A stretch of 64,000 bases of DNA from positions 486,219-550,218 of the forward strand of contig WOFQ01000022.1 in NCBI GenBank assembly GCA_012184525.1, read 5' to 3'. Both the position numbers and the translations under genes were made by a program. The number at the start of each line of letters is the position of its first letter. The stretch's first letter is position 1. Of this stretch, positions 22,420 to 33,252 are shown in pieces. The stretch comes from Xenoacremonium recifei (lineage: Eukaryota > Ascomycota > Sordariomycetes > Hypocreales > Nectriaceae). Below the pieces are notes generated by a model. The model was not told the DNA's origin. It did not search any database and saw only the letters and a list, made by a program, of their open reading frames with translations.

Positions 22420-23014
22420 TGTGTACGGTATGCTCTGTTCTTATGAAACATTGCACTCATTAACAGCATATTTTAGTGCGCTCTGTCAATTGTTTTGGGT
22501 TGTTTTCTGGGCGAGGGAGTTGGGATTTGGAGGGGGTGGGCCTGAAAGGACCATGAACACAGAATGCAGACGGTCGAGTAGAAGATGAATTGAGGGGTTG
22601 ATTATGAAGAGGCTATGGAGACTTGCTTATCGCACAGACTGTGTATGAGGAGTCATGAGAGGATTGCCTATGGAACAGGTCTCGATCTTATGCATTGGGA
22701 ATGAAGAGCTCTTTGATGGTTTGGAGCTGGTCGTGTAAGGGCAATCCTTTTCGGGAGGTTGACGGAAGATTGTGAGACTGCACTTTAAGAAGGGGCGGAT
22801 TTTCGGGTGATTTAAGAGGCAATAATGGCAATTACTGGTCAGAGGATGTGTGCGTTGTGTATGAGTTAATGCTAGGCTTCAAAGAAGGTTGGTCTTCTTG
22901 CTTTGCTCTTGGCCCTACTGATGGATGGAACACGAGCTTCATGTAAGTGAGGTAGAGGCTAGCAAATCTGCTGTATAGGATCTCTTAGTCGCGAGCCCCT
23001 GTCAACGAATCATA
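22420..23014. other. intergenic
   Basis: This is the 3' flank of the acidic-tail gene and 5' flank of the UUC tRNA. I see no gene or repeat. Confidence 0.45.
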
Positions 23015-23086
23015 TCCGGTATGGTGTAGTGGCTAACATTTCGCGTTTTCACCGCGGAGCCCGGGGTTCAATTCCCCGTACCGGAG
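23015..23086 (+). tRNA. tRNA-Glu(UUC), intronless
   Basis: This 72-nt gene has the same acceptor stem, D-arm and anticodon stem as the CUC copies, but the loop is TTTTCAC, giving anticodon UUC and no intron. The T-arm is CGGGG TTCAATT CCCCG. It differs from the CUC copies by one compensated base pair and one loop base. It reads GAA (and by wobble GAG). A T-rich stretch follows. Confidence 0.96.
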
Positions 23087-23956
23087 GATGCTTTCCTTTT
23101 GCCACTTTTGATGGTTCGCATTTCTTTTTTTGCCGGCTTCCCTCCGACTCTCCATGACTGACTTCTCATGGGAGTGAAGATGGTACTAGTGTTATCCAAA
23201 TCTCCTTCTACAGACTCTATATCCTGAATCCCCAGTTCCCTTTACAGTTTATGAGATTCAAATTCATCACGGAAAGGTCGGAAAAGTCGATTAGAATAAG
23301 ATGCTAAGCGATAATTTCTAGGCTATTCTTGCTCATAAAATTTTCTAGAGCGCTCATGATTTCCGGTAAATTTAATATGGCGAGCCTGTAGTGTTGCCCG
23401 TTCGCCATGATGCCTGACACTTAGCAATGATGTCCGTTGATGACGAAGATAAACCCTCGGTCGAGTTCAAAAAGCAAGCATCTCTAGTGCGGGTGTTCAG
23501 TGATCCGTACACGACGGGAATTTTAGAGATAGATTCGAGCAGCTATAGCAGCAGTAGCAGCAAAGCTGGCTCGGTGTCGTCGAGTAACGGCCAGACGATC
23601 CATACGTATCGGGCTGCGACAGTTCCAATCTAAGTTTCCATCTATGTGGCTTCACGTCGATGGATGTTGTAAAGCAGAGAGAGTCATATGCGCACTGATC
23701 TCTACCATACCTTGTATCATAGATGGACGCGGATCTGGAGCTCATGCATGGAGGAGGCGTCCTGAGCGTGGGGCATATTTGGAAGATCATGGAAGTGAAG
23801 ACAAGCAACATCAAACAGTCATGCATACCTGTAAAGGAGGGTAAAAACCATCAGATTGATTCATACGGCAAATTCTGAAGGCACGCAGTTTCCGCAAAAC
23901 CGCTGGCCTTGCATAGACTCAACTTTCGGACCCTCTGATCAACCAATCATATCACA
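23087..23956. other. intergenic with one possible small gene
   Basis: This is AT-rich sequence between two tRNA-Glu genes. The only candidate gene is the small frame at 23427-23633, listed separately. Confidence 0.4.
23427..23633 (+). CDS. possible small Ser-rich protein
   Basis: A 68-residue frame starts at ATG ATG. It has a charged N-terminus and a polyserine block (about residues 38-55). There is no signal peptide, transmembrane segment or recognised motif. It could equally be chance coding potential. Confidence 0.3.
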   Translation: MMSVDDEDKPSVEFKKQASLVRVFSDPYTTGILEIDSSSYSSSSSKAGSVSSSNGQTIHTYRAATVPI

Positions 23957-24046
23957 TCCGGTATGGTGTAGTGGCTAACATTTCGCGCTCTCATAACCTG
24001 AGGGATAAGTACCGCGGAGCCCAGGGTTCGATTCCCTGTACCGGAG
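23957..24046 (+). tRNA. tRNA-Glu(CUC), copy 3, 18-nt intron
   Basis: The mature sequence is identical to copy 1. The intron is at 23994-24011, with TGAGGG facing the anticodon loop (one G-U in place of A-U). The 3' flank GAGAAAATTCTCTTTTT ends in a Pol III terminator and is shared with the inverted copy at 24990-25079. Confidence 0.95.
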
Positions 24047-24989
24047 AAAATTCTCTTTTTACCTGCGGTTTATTTTTGACTTCTCCTTGCGATAGAGCGT
24101 CCACCGGCTTCTACATTCTCATTCATTCTCTATATGTGCTTAAGGAAACATAGCAAGGCACGTCGATGTTTCTTCTAGAGCCCCTTGAGAGCTGCTTCCG
24201 ACGTTTAGTTGTTATGTCGCCAACATGCGAACTGTCGAGTTATGATGAGATCAAATACCTTTGGTCTCAAATTCTTTAATAATGGAATCGTTTGGTGGCC
24301 TGTCTTGTCGGAGTAACACCTGCGCATGTTTGGCAAGGTTATTGAATTCTTTGCAGAGATTTGTCAACCTCTTAACTTCCCTTAGACATGAAAAAAAGGG
24401 ATCGCACATGTGTTTCCCTTAATGATCGATGCTGTTTTTGAGCAAGAGAACTACTGCCTCTGTCAAGGCGCCATGAGTGCCTCATGACTCTGTCTGCTGT
24501 TAACATATCTTATTGGAGTTTCCCGATATTTGAAAGGAAGAGTGCATAGTTCCCAGACGCGATATCATCTACATATGAATAATTAAATACGTGGGGTCGT
24601 GGCAACTGATACGAGAAGTCCAACATTGAAGTATCATGGAGTTCCGTGAAGTACCTGTTAATTGTCGGATATGTCTATGGTGCAATCAGGCCAGCATGTC
24701 CGGAAAGCGGGCGATCGTTACGAGTTGAAAATGACGAAGAACAAATGCAAGTTGGCTAAAAATTGGCTCACTTATCACATGTGCTGCACCTTCATTCATG
24801 TGGCAAAAGGGATAAGATGCTCAGAGTACAGGCTATTATTAGACGTATTGTAGGGGCTTCGTCTGTTTGGTAAAGAAACCCGCTGCGCGACGTTCAACAT
24901 GCTGATTAGATAGGTCAATAAGCAAAAAGTAAAGACAGAACATTAGTATTCCGTTTCCAGGTATGTCAGAGATGCAAAAAGAGAATTTT
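24047..24989. other. spacer between inverted tRNA copies
   Basis: This is about 940 bp of AT-rich DNA between two head-to-head... convergent tRNA-Glu(CUC) genes (copy 3 on plus, copy 4 on minus). No convincing gene is seen. Confidence 0.45.
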
Positions 24990-25079
24990 CTCCGGTACAG
25001 GGAATCGAACCCTGGGCTCCGCGGTACTTATCCCTCAGGTTATGAGAGCGCGAAATGTTAGCCACTACACCATACCGGA
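24990..25079 (-). tRNA. tRNA-Glu(CUC), copy 4, 18-nt intron
   Basis: On the reverse strand, its mature sequence and its 18-nt intron are identical to copy 3. The first bases after the gene, up to the T-run, are also the same. This makes copies 3 and 4 a recent inverted duplicate. Confidence 0.95.
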
Positions 25080-26037
25080 TGCTGCTTGTTGAAAAACTGG
25101 TTCACTATTAGCTACTAGAAAGCCATAGCGGCTCTTTACACACTGTAGTCTTTCGCATGGTAGAACTGGGCTATTAGAAGAGACCAGCCTACGGCGTTCA
25201 CAGTGTATGTGCTTCGGTAACTTTATTGACTTCAAGGCTTCAGGATAATCTTACTTCAAATTTATGACCTCTAGCCAAAAAGTCCGCCGTCGCTGGCGTT
25301 TGACGATGGTGCGACTCTGTTAATATTGTACTCCATCGTAAGGGCTCTTTCGTTCAGCTGTCAGAAACCCCGGTCTACACAACCACGGTCTCGAGCACAC
25401 TGCTCACCATCATGATACCAGCTATCATATCTTGGACCTCAATATTAATCATCCTGACCAGTTTCTCGATCTTGGGCACTGCCTTGCCATTTTGGAGTAC
25501 TCGCTCGACTCATACTTTGTATGCCTTTTTCGAAGGATGAGAGTTATTGATCTGCTGTCTCATGACTTTCAAATCTTGTCCGTGGATCATCTGTATGGTC
25601 TTTTCACGACTGTCTATCGAGTCAGCGTACACGTGGGTAGCTCAGCGCAAACCTTCTGTATCATACCTTAGCCATTCTGCCTGGCAGGGTAATCGCAGGT
25701 ACTTCAATCACCAGAAGCACAAAAATTTAAACTGCTACAAACCACTCTTTGTGCGGATTTTCATGGCATAACACGCCGGCTCGTGTAGGTGTGTAGGTGA
25801 AATGTTCTGCGTGCTTCGCGGCGTCCTTTCGGACCGGACTAACTTGAGTGAGTACTCAGGGGTAATTGTAGTAGTAACTGAAGTTATGCGCCCTCGAATG
25901 AAGAGTGTTGAAACGATGTATTCATGAGATACCGTTTAACTCGGAGGTAGATCTCATGAACACTGAAATCAATTTCTGTTTCCAGAGCCAAGCGACTGCC
26001 ATTTAACAACAAAGCTACCTCAACAACACTTCATCCA
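25080..26037. other. intergenic
   Basis: This is AT-rich DNA between tRNA copy 4 and the ankyrin pseudogene. Fragments of open frame on both strands (for example 25432-25671) lack start codons or motifs and look decayed. Confidence 0.4.
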
Positions 26038-28602
26038 TTACCAAGTGTCTGATGCATCATAAAAGTCCTCATCCGACGACTCGCCAGCCAGATCAATCTC
26101 TTTACCCTTACCTCTAACCGCACTTGTGTGATCTACCAGGCTCTCAAGCAAAGCCTTGACATGCGCCCGCAACTCGGACGAGTTATGATCCCATCGCTCT
26201 TCAAACAAATCTATGGGCGTCTTGCCATCCAATCCTCGCATTTTTGGGTCAAGCCCTCGCATCCGAACCTCGATGAACAATCGGATCATTCGCAAATCAC
26301 CTTCTGCTGCCAGCGTGTGAAGTATTCCCCAACCGTAATTGTTAATGTTTGTATAGTCGGCGCCGTAGTCGAGTAGGATTCGCGCTGACTCGTGTGATGC
26401 AACAGTGATTGCGTCTAATAATGGGCTGTTGCCGTCCGAGTCCCGATTACTCGCGTTCGCGCCTTGTTGGAGGAGAAGACTGACTGATTTAGGCCTGTTC
26501 GCCATCACTGCACGATCTAACGGCCCCGCGTTTGCGCTGGTTTGGGCGTTGACATTGGCTCCCCGGCTGATTAAAAACGACAGCAAGGTTAGGTTTTCAA
26601 CTCTCGACTGAGCTGCAATGTGTAAGCAGGTACGGAGCGCCTTGTCTCTGCAGTCTATTGCGGCGCCTGCATCTTGTAGAGCCCGGACAGCGGCGAGATT
26701 CCCGCAATAACATGCACTGAGAAGCGGCGTTCTACCAGACAACGCTCGAATGTTGACTGTGGCCCCGGCCTCAATTAAAGTTTTGATAGTGGCTGCATCT
26801 CCTCTTGCTGCGGCCCAATGAAGCGGTGTCTGGCCGTCTTTTGTGCATTGGTTGATCTGGGCAAGAAGATGGGGTTTCTGCAATGATTCTCTCAAGTTGA
26901 GCGGCAGGAACCCGAGGACGATTCTATGTAAGTCAGAAAACCCAGATGCCTCAAGAAATTCGTCGATTGGAAGCATCTCCAGGAAACTTTTCCCCTCGCG
27001 CGCGCCCTCTGAGAATAAATAGAGGGCTTCCTGGATAGGGGACACATAGTCTGATCCAACACTGACCTCGGAGCCTGCATCGATAAGTAACTTGGCTATG
27101 GGCACATCCTCAGATATGATTGCCCAGGTCAGTGCAGTATATGTGCTTCTGGCGCTGCGGGACGTCATCACATCATACACACAGACTTTCTTAGTCTGCA
27201 GAGCCCATTTGAGACCATCTAGATCCCGCCTGTTGATGAATCCAAAGATGCTTTGCGATAACAATACATTACTATCCTTTGGAATGCGCCGGACAATCCG
27301 CAACAACATTTCTGGGGCTGCAGAGCTCAGAGATGCGGCAAGCGTAAAAGTAATCCTTAGTAACCACTTCGGCAGGCGATAGTCCAGATGGACCCATGCT
27401 GGTTGATGACGACTCTGGCACTTTGGGCTGCTACATGCTCTTGCTTTCAATAGACACCCTCGATACGTTATTTGTATTGAGCCTAGAACCGCTTCAAACC
27501 AAGTGAGCTTCCAGTTTCCATAGGCGCTGATGGAATGTCATTGGCAGAGGCATCCAAACTCGCATCTTGGGTTGGTAAATCGTGCCCTCGCTGCACTTTG
27601 GTATAATAAGGTAGCCCAGGGATCAGTATTTCTCAAGGATGACGGCATAGAGCTACTCCGATGGGGTTGATTGCAGCCCTTGGATTGATCTTCGATGAGT
27701 GTTGTCCGGATCGCCAATTGCCTCTCTTCAGACGAGCTCACGATATCAGAATGCAGCTCTGCGATGCGGCGATCCACGTATGAAATTATATCGTCAGTGG
27801 ATGATGCAAGACGTGCAAAAGACTCAGACTGAGAAGAGTTAATATGGTGAATTATATCATCCCTCAATCGATTCCGAGCCTCGTTGAGACCACGGTCGAG
27901 ATCTCCAGGTGGTGATTGGAAGGTTGTCCAGCTGGTTGACAACTTGAGCAACGACTTGACCGACGAACTGCACCCTCGATGTCTCGAGTTTCATGTCAAA
28001 GTGGTCTCTATTCTTGTGAGCAGCTTTATCCACAGCTTGAAGAATCCTTTTGTCCACGCTCTTAAGCATCGTTTGCAAGTCTGTTGTGACCATGCTGTAG
28101 ATTACCAGTCAGAAACACTGTTGCGGATATACCCGTAATGGCCGACTCACACATTAAGTGACACGAGGCTCACGCATATTTTGCTCATAAGCGTTTTTAA
28201 AGACTTTCTTTGGTCTGAAGTCCATCTCAGTTTCGTCACCCACAATAATTTGCGTCGCCGACTGAGGGACTCGTCCGATGATCCGCTTGCAGCAATTCCC
28301 TGGCCCAACAGCTCATCAACCATCTTCTGGACACCCAGAACAAGAGCTTGGCCGTCCTGCAGGAGTTGCTCCAATTCGCGAATACAATCTGGAGGCCATC
28401 TTGATGCATCGACTCCCCTAGCTTGTTCCGCAGTCAGGCCTTTCTGAATCTGGGCAAAGAAGGCATTCGTCTGGATCAAGTCGTCTCGAAGAAGGTGGAC
28501 CTCTTTTGGGGCGCCTCGCCATTGTTCACAAAGCTTCCAGAGGCCAGTGCTGGCGCGAGCTGTGACGTCGGCGACGCCAATAATAGAAGCGAGCAGCTCC
28601 AT
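26038..28602 (-). pseudogene. HeLo-like / ankyrin-repeat NLR-type protein, disabled
   Basis: Reading down the reverse strand, the ATG at 28602 opens an exon (to 28151) with MELLASIIGVADVTARASTG, the pattern of the fungal HeLo-like N-terminal domain found on STAND/NLR proteins. A 56-nt intron (28150-28095) follows, then a helical linker. The frame shifts between about 27935 and 27905, and the linker continues in another frame. A TGA at 27540-27538 interrupts a Cys/His-rich motif (C-x-C-x-stop-H), where the pattern suggests a Cys. The frame then continues open to 26038 through a WVHLDYRLPKW segment and about six ankyrin repeats (for example GQTPLHWAAARGD). No NB-ARC/NACHT Walker motif is present. 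Intact relatives act in non-self recognition and regulated cell death. This copy has two independent lesions. An assembly error could explain one of them but less easily both. Confidence 0.75.
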
Positions 28603-29479
28603 TTTGAACGACGCGAAAGAATATACATCAATTCTGGATGTTTTGAGATACCATGATACGGAAAAAGAAGAACTGAGAAATGCCTGTCATCTTCGTAAAA
28701 AAATCCTCTTTCTCTTTTCGACAAATTTCCCTCTTTCATTCAGCCTATTTCAAAATGTGCATGCAGCCTTTAATACAATTCGAAAATGAGGCGACCAACC
28801 AGCAGCTTACATTGTTACAGTATAAGACGCCTTATTATAGGCAATCGCCAGTGATAAGTCACAGGCTATGGGGGTTTCGCCCCATAATAGAGGGAGTTGA
28901 CGTTGAATGGGTGAATTCCATGAGAGAAGAGTGAAATTTAGAGGATGGCATGGGAGAACTGGCATGATATGACTATTCCCGAGGGCGCCACTTCAGGGAT
29001 GTGATGATGATGCTTTCAGACAAAATTGAAGAGCAGATTGCTTCCAAAGATCAAATTGAAATGCTCTCAGAGTACAGAGTACTACCCACGGTAGATATGC
29101 CGGCGCTGCAAAATACCCCAGAAAATCCTACAAATAATAAGACCAAGCTGGCCCATGACAAATTTTCTCTTCTATTAGTCATTAAATTGCATTTTAAGTC
29201 TGAACCGGGGAAGTTTCTCGCATTCTCCATTAGCCGCTCTTTCGTGTCATCAGTCAATCACCTCCCTCTCAGTTCAGCTGATGAGACAAGCAGACATTCA
29301 TGGCTTGACATACTCAGCCAGCGAGAGCTAGACTCAATTGTCATTGATGCTCTAATGAGATGAAGCCTTGATATCAGCCTCTCTGATTCCCTCTGGCACA
29401 TAGGTTCTGAGCATGCCTTCTCGATAGTGGGGTTGACTTTCTAGTGGCTAATAGCAGCTGGCTAATTCAACGCATTACA
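28603..29479. other. intergenic
   Basis: This is the upstream region of the ankyrin pseudogene and the 5' flank of tRNA copy 5. It has a short hairpin (7-bp arms TATGGGG/CCCCATA) at 28867-28886. A 119-codon frame from an ATG at 29004 to 29363 has no recognisable motif and is not called. Confidence 0.4.
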
Positions 29480-29570
29480 TCCGGTATGGTGTAGTGGCTA
29501 ACATTTCGCGCTCTCAAAACTTGAGAGATCATATTCCGCGGAGCCCAGGGTTCGATTCCCTGTACCGGAG
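29480..29570 (+). tRNA. tRNA-Glu(CUC), copy 5, 19-nt intron
   Basis: The mature sequence is identical to the other CUC copies. The intron is at 29517-29535 and contains TGAGAG complementary to the anticodon loop. A TTTCTTTTT terminator follows directly. Confidence 0.95.
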
Positions 29571-31197
29571 TTTCTTTTTGATCTTTAATTTTTGCCTATC
29601 AGCAGGGAAGAAATCATAATTTTTGCTTTGAGTGGCACGAAAATGTGGGTCTGGTATCATTCTTTCTCTGCGGTGGGCGGTTTCCAGCAATAATAGAGGG
29701 CCAAATTCCTTGATCCTCACGCCTGGTGGGCTTCAGGAACATCTGACAGATATGCCTCAAGTATGAAGAATTCGCAAAATTAGGCGGTTAGTGCTGGAAA
29801 GATGCCGGCCTGCTTTTGCCTTTTCCATCTTCCCTGTATGTTATAGGGCGCGAGACACCACTGCCGGGTGTCCAGCAGCCGAAAACAATCTGACCTAACA
29901 TAACATCTACACCTATCTATTACCGTATAATTATAAACTATTATTACTCTGGGTTGCATCACGCACTGCTTTCAGTGTTAATCTCCCTCGTTCACTTCCA
30001 GGTCCGCTGTAAGGCCACTTAACATCATGCCGTCTATCGGCTGGCATATACTCCAAAAATCGTTCCCTGAATCCTCATGTCTATTAATCTGTGTCTCCTC
30101 CAGGCGGTACTCTGCAGTATCCTATATGTTGAGTCTCAGAGGCTGTAAGTACGAGTGTCATGGGATGAAATGTTTGTCGTCATCAACGTGTACCTTCTTA
30201 TTGGCGGTGCCAGGCGTGAAGCTCTGGATAATGTAAGTTACGTCGGACAGCTTCTCCACCACCATTAAGAGAGTCCCAAGACGACCAGCGCAGACAACAG
30301 TCGAAGACATGGATGTGAGCAACAGAAAATCCAATGACAAATGAGATTCTGCGAGGTCTGACGGAATATATTCGAAGTGTGTCCATGACGTAGAATCATG
30401 CAAGGAGGTTTCATCTCAAAACTTTCTCCCTTTAGGGCCTGTTACCACCGCAATCGACTGATGCAAGTAATGAAGCCGACGTTGAGATCGAAGCGGCTGT
30501 CGTGGACGGTATCACCGGAGGTTTTCTCCATACCGTTGAAGAAGAACCAGAGGGATACATGTCCTCAGATCTAGTGTCCTCAGTCCAGACGGTTCCAGAT
30601 CCAGTATCCCGGTTCAGTTATCTCCAAATTCAATGATCCCAAATCCCATCTCAGATTTCAGCATCCATGGATTCCAAATCCGGGAGACCGATATCCTTAT
30701 CCTTGGGTTCAGAGGTGATATCGGCGAGCACAATATCTTCGTCCATAGGTTCGTCTTTGATATTGGCGACTTCAGAATCCGTATCTGCAAGACCTGGAAT
30801 TTCAGGACGTGTCCGGCGAAGTTCTTTGGGAGCTTGATGAAGATGAACCAGACCAGGGGAGTGACCTGGATAATGCCATCAACCACGAGGACGCCGCGCG
30901 AGCTTTCATGGAGATGATTTTAGAACATAACCCTACTGAACAGGCCCACGACTTCAAAAAAAACAGCCCCCAGCCCTGCCGGCTCTGCCAGGAAGATGAC
31001 ACTACAGGAATGAACAATTGAAAAAAAAGAGGGGGGTGGGGTGGGGGGTTGAACGATATATTCGGACTTACACCAGCAATCATGATCCTAACTGTTTACG
31101 AGTGTTGGTCATGAATAGCATCACTTCATCGCACTTAACAGCCAGAGGCATGAAATGATACCTCCTCTACGATTGCAAGCATTGTCTCTTGTTTTGT

Positions 31198-31226
31198 GAA
31201 CTGGGGTCTATTATAGACCCCAGTTC
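31198..31226. repeat. perfect inverted repeat, 13-bp arms
   Basis: The arms GAACTGGGGTCTA and TAGACCCCAGTTC are exact reverse complements around a TTA centre. There is no run of T after it, so a Pol III terminator role is unlikely. It lies in AT-rich, gene-poor DNA next to a tandem repeat. Confidence 0.9.
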
Positions 31227-31262
31227 TCTCAAGAACCCGGGCAGGAGACTACACTGGGCTCC

Positions 31263-31315
31263 TTGGCTGAGTTGACTTGGCTGAGTTGACTTGGCTGGCT
31301 GGGCTGACTTGGCTG
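31263..31315. repeat. 14-bp tandem repeat (TTGGCTGAGTTGAC)
   Basis: Two exact copies (31263-31276 and 31277-31290) are followed by a variant 18-bp unit and a partial unit. There is no coding support. Confidence 0.9.
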
Positions 31316-31919
31316 TTTGGCTCTCATGGGAAGCCCAGGCATGCGGATAGAGCGAACGGCCTTACTTTGAGAAGAGGCTCGACTGCCATGAGGCTCGCAT
31401 GTCCCGATCAGATGACATGTGAAGATTTATATTGTGAATCTCGAAGCTTTACGCGCAGTTGCGACTTTTGGGAAAAGAAAGGAAAGAGTATCCAAACAAG
31501 ATCACAATCTCAAAGAAACTACCATCATAATACACCGAGTAAACAACATATTCAATGTCTACTATCAAGTCAATTACTTCAGTCCCGTATCAAATCCTTT
31601 GTCTATGGCTATCGCGGCATCATTGAAGGTATCTGGGTACGTCGGTAACCTGACGAAGCTCTACACAGAAACTCAAAAAGCCTTCAGTTCAACTCTGTCT
31701 TAAGCAAAGTAATTGAAATTCTCCGATAATAGAACACGTCACCAGCACTCTACGGCGCCAAATCTTAGTAAATACTGGAGTTTAAAGGGTGTATCGATGC
31801 CTCTTCAATTTACCATGGGGTATCTATGACGAACTACTGAAGGCATATTATACACTCCGCCTGACTCATGCCCGTATTTTACCAATACACGTCGTCCACG
31901 GCTCAAAGATGAAGGTGCC

Positions 31920-32144
31920 TCAGGCACAAAGGGAGCAAGGGCGAGTTGAGGAGTGGTACTTCAGACTCCTTAGCTCCATGTACTCCTTCGCGATGTCGTC
32001 GCCGTTCTTGTCCAGGAATTTGATGAACGCCTTGACCTCGGACCCGAAGAGGGTCGTCTTGGCTCCGACCCGGTGGTAAATCTCTCGGGCCGACCAACGC
32101 ACTCCACGGAAGGAGAAGTGCTTTTCGTTGACGAGAGCAGCCAT
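31920..32144 (-). CDS. small unknown protein with a 5'UTR intron
   Basis: A 74-residue protein (MAALVNEKHFSFRGVRW...) has an ATG at 32144. Upstream on the same strand is a well-formed intron (32226-32173, GTAAGT to CTAG, 54 nt), a 28-nt leader, and a TATATA element further up near 32370. This supports a real transcribed gene rather than a chance frame. The middle (SEVKAFIKFLDKNGDDIAKEYMELRS) is amphipathic and helical. The last ten residues (TRPCSLCA) contain CxxC. There is no signal peptide or known domain. It lies in the accessory tRNA-Glu region. Confidence 0.6.
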   Translation of the reverse strand: MAALVNEKHFSFRGVRWSAREIYHRVGAKTTLFGSEVKAFIKFLDKNGDDIAKEYMELRSLKYHSSTRPCSLCA

Positions 32145-33161
32145 TTTGATCGTGGGTAATGTGGTAAAGTAACTAGACCATGGTAAGCACGTACTCGGAC
32201 GGGGGAAGACAAAAAAGATGACTTACGAGTGTTGGGAAAAAGTTTGTCAGTAATCGATATTGCGAGATGTAGCTGGATTGTATGGGTCGCAATCGTGTTG
32301 TGAGTATGTATGTCTGATGAGAAGGAATGAAGAAGAGAAATCCAAGTTTGAAGGAAATGAGTCTCTTTATATATGCACAAATGGAAGCCATAAGGGTTAT
32401 GAAGGTCACCCTGATAGAATATAACTGATATCTATGGAAAGCAAAAAAGTCTGACTTCCTACAGATACTTTAAATTTTCTATTTTAATTTTTTTCCGCCT
32501 TAAGACAGGCTTGCGTAAGTTTTCATAGGTTTCATTTGATCTAGCAGATAAGATCGAAAGGCAAATAAATGGTCAGGGTAAATAAAGTAAGGTAGTTAGT
32601 TAATATGACCAAGGCCAAATCTCGAAATATTAATCATACTCATATAGTCTTTATACTAGGATAGCTCTATAAAATAGGGAAGATGTGTTCCCTGATAGAG
32701 TCCCAGATGTCAAGAAGCTGTTAATTATGCTTAATAGGGCCGAAGAAATACTTAAAAAAGAGAGCTCAGGATCCAAGATCTGCACGGCCACTTTCACAGA
32801 AGGAAAGCCGGTTGCCTCCAAGATTATATCAACTACAGCTTTGATTGCTCTAGCGGCCGAATTTGCTGCCTCCAGAGGAGTCTGCCCTAGATGTGCGATG
32901 ATATAGAAGACCAGATCCTTATCAGTTGAGCGGCCGGGTAGCGATCGTTCTAGTAACTCAGGCTCGATGACGTCTGGGATATCTTCGTCGAACCCTATGT
33001 CAATATAGTCATCGCACTGCTACCCAGTGGCTAAAGCGCTCGTGGGATCCATCATACTCTGCGCCCGACGCCCGCTTTGATGTTGAGCCAGCTCAGGAGG
33101 GTGAAAAGCAGAGCAAAAAGTAGGAAAAGACCAAAATGTCAGGCGAGCAAGATAAAAGATA
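32145..33161. other. small-gene leader and decayed open frame
   Basis: The part up to about 32400 is the promoter, leader and 5'UTR intron of the small gene at 31920-32144. From about 33010 down to 32650 the reverse strand stays open for more than 100 codons without an ATG. It includes a GQTPLEAANSAARAI stretch that resembles a worn ankyrin-type repeat, so it is probably a gene relic. The evidence is too weak to call. Confidence 0.35.
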
Positions 33162-33252
33162 CTCCGGTACAGGGAATCGAACCCTGGGCTCCGCGGAATG
33201 TGATCTCTCAGGTTTTGAGAGCGCGAAATGTTAGCCACTACACCATACCGGA
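33162..33252 (-). tRNA. tRNA-Glu(CUC), copy 6, 19-nt intron
   Basis: On the reverse strand, it has the same mature sequence as the other CUC copies. The intron resembles that of copy 5 (both begin AAAC and contain TGAGAGATCA). A TTTT stretch lies just beyond the 3' end. Confidence 0.95.

Larger units (their letters stand above)
29571..31919. other. long AT-rich region with decayed coding traces
   Basis: This is 2.3 kb without a secure gene. From about 30480 to 31020 acidic reading-frame fragments appear. They end in AHDFKKNSPQPCRLCQEDD, a CxxC zinc-knuckle-like motif, followed by a stop and an A/G homopolymer tract. They look like a broken gene, but I cannot assign a family. A perfect inverted repeat (31198-31226) and a short tandem repeat (31263-31315) follow. 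Confidence 0.4.

Noticed and set aside
28867..28886. 7-bp hairpin as a terminator or MITE end
   Set aside because: Short arms of this length occur by chance; no T-run, target duplication or second copy is seen.
29004..29363. 119-codon frame between the ankyrin pseudogene and tRNA copy 5
   Set aside because: No motif, no splice context and an opposite-strand frame is equally open; not enough to call a gene.
30480..31021. Acidic frame fragments ending in a CxxC motif, considered as a FluG/DUF3435-type recombinase piece (a Starship captain)
   Set aside because: The only similarity is a short Cys motif near a Pro-Cys pair. No tyrosine-recombinase catalytic residues or element ends are visible.
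32650..33010. Reverse-strand open frame with an ankyrin-like GQTPLEAA stretch
   Set aside because: No ATG, only a single weak repeat match, and no neighbouring exons; kept as a note within the intergenic entry.
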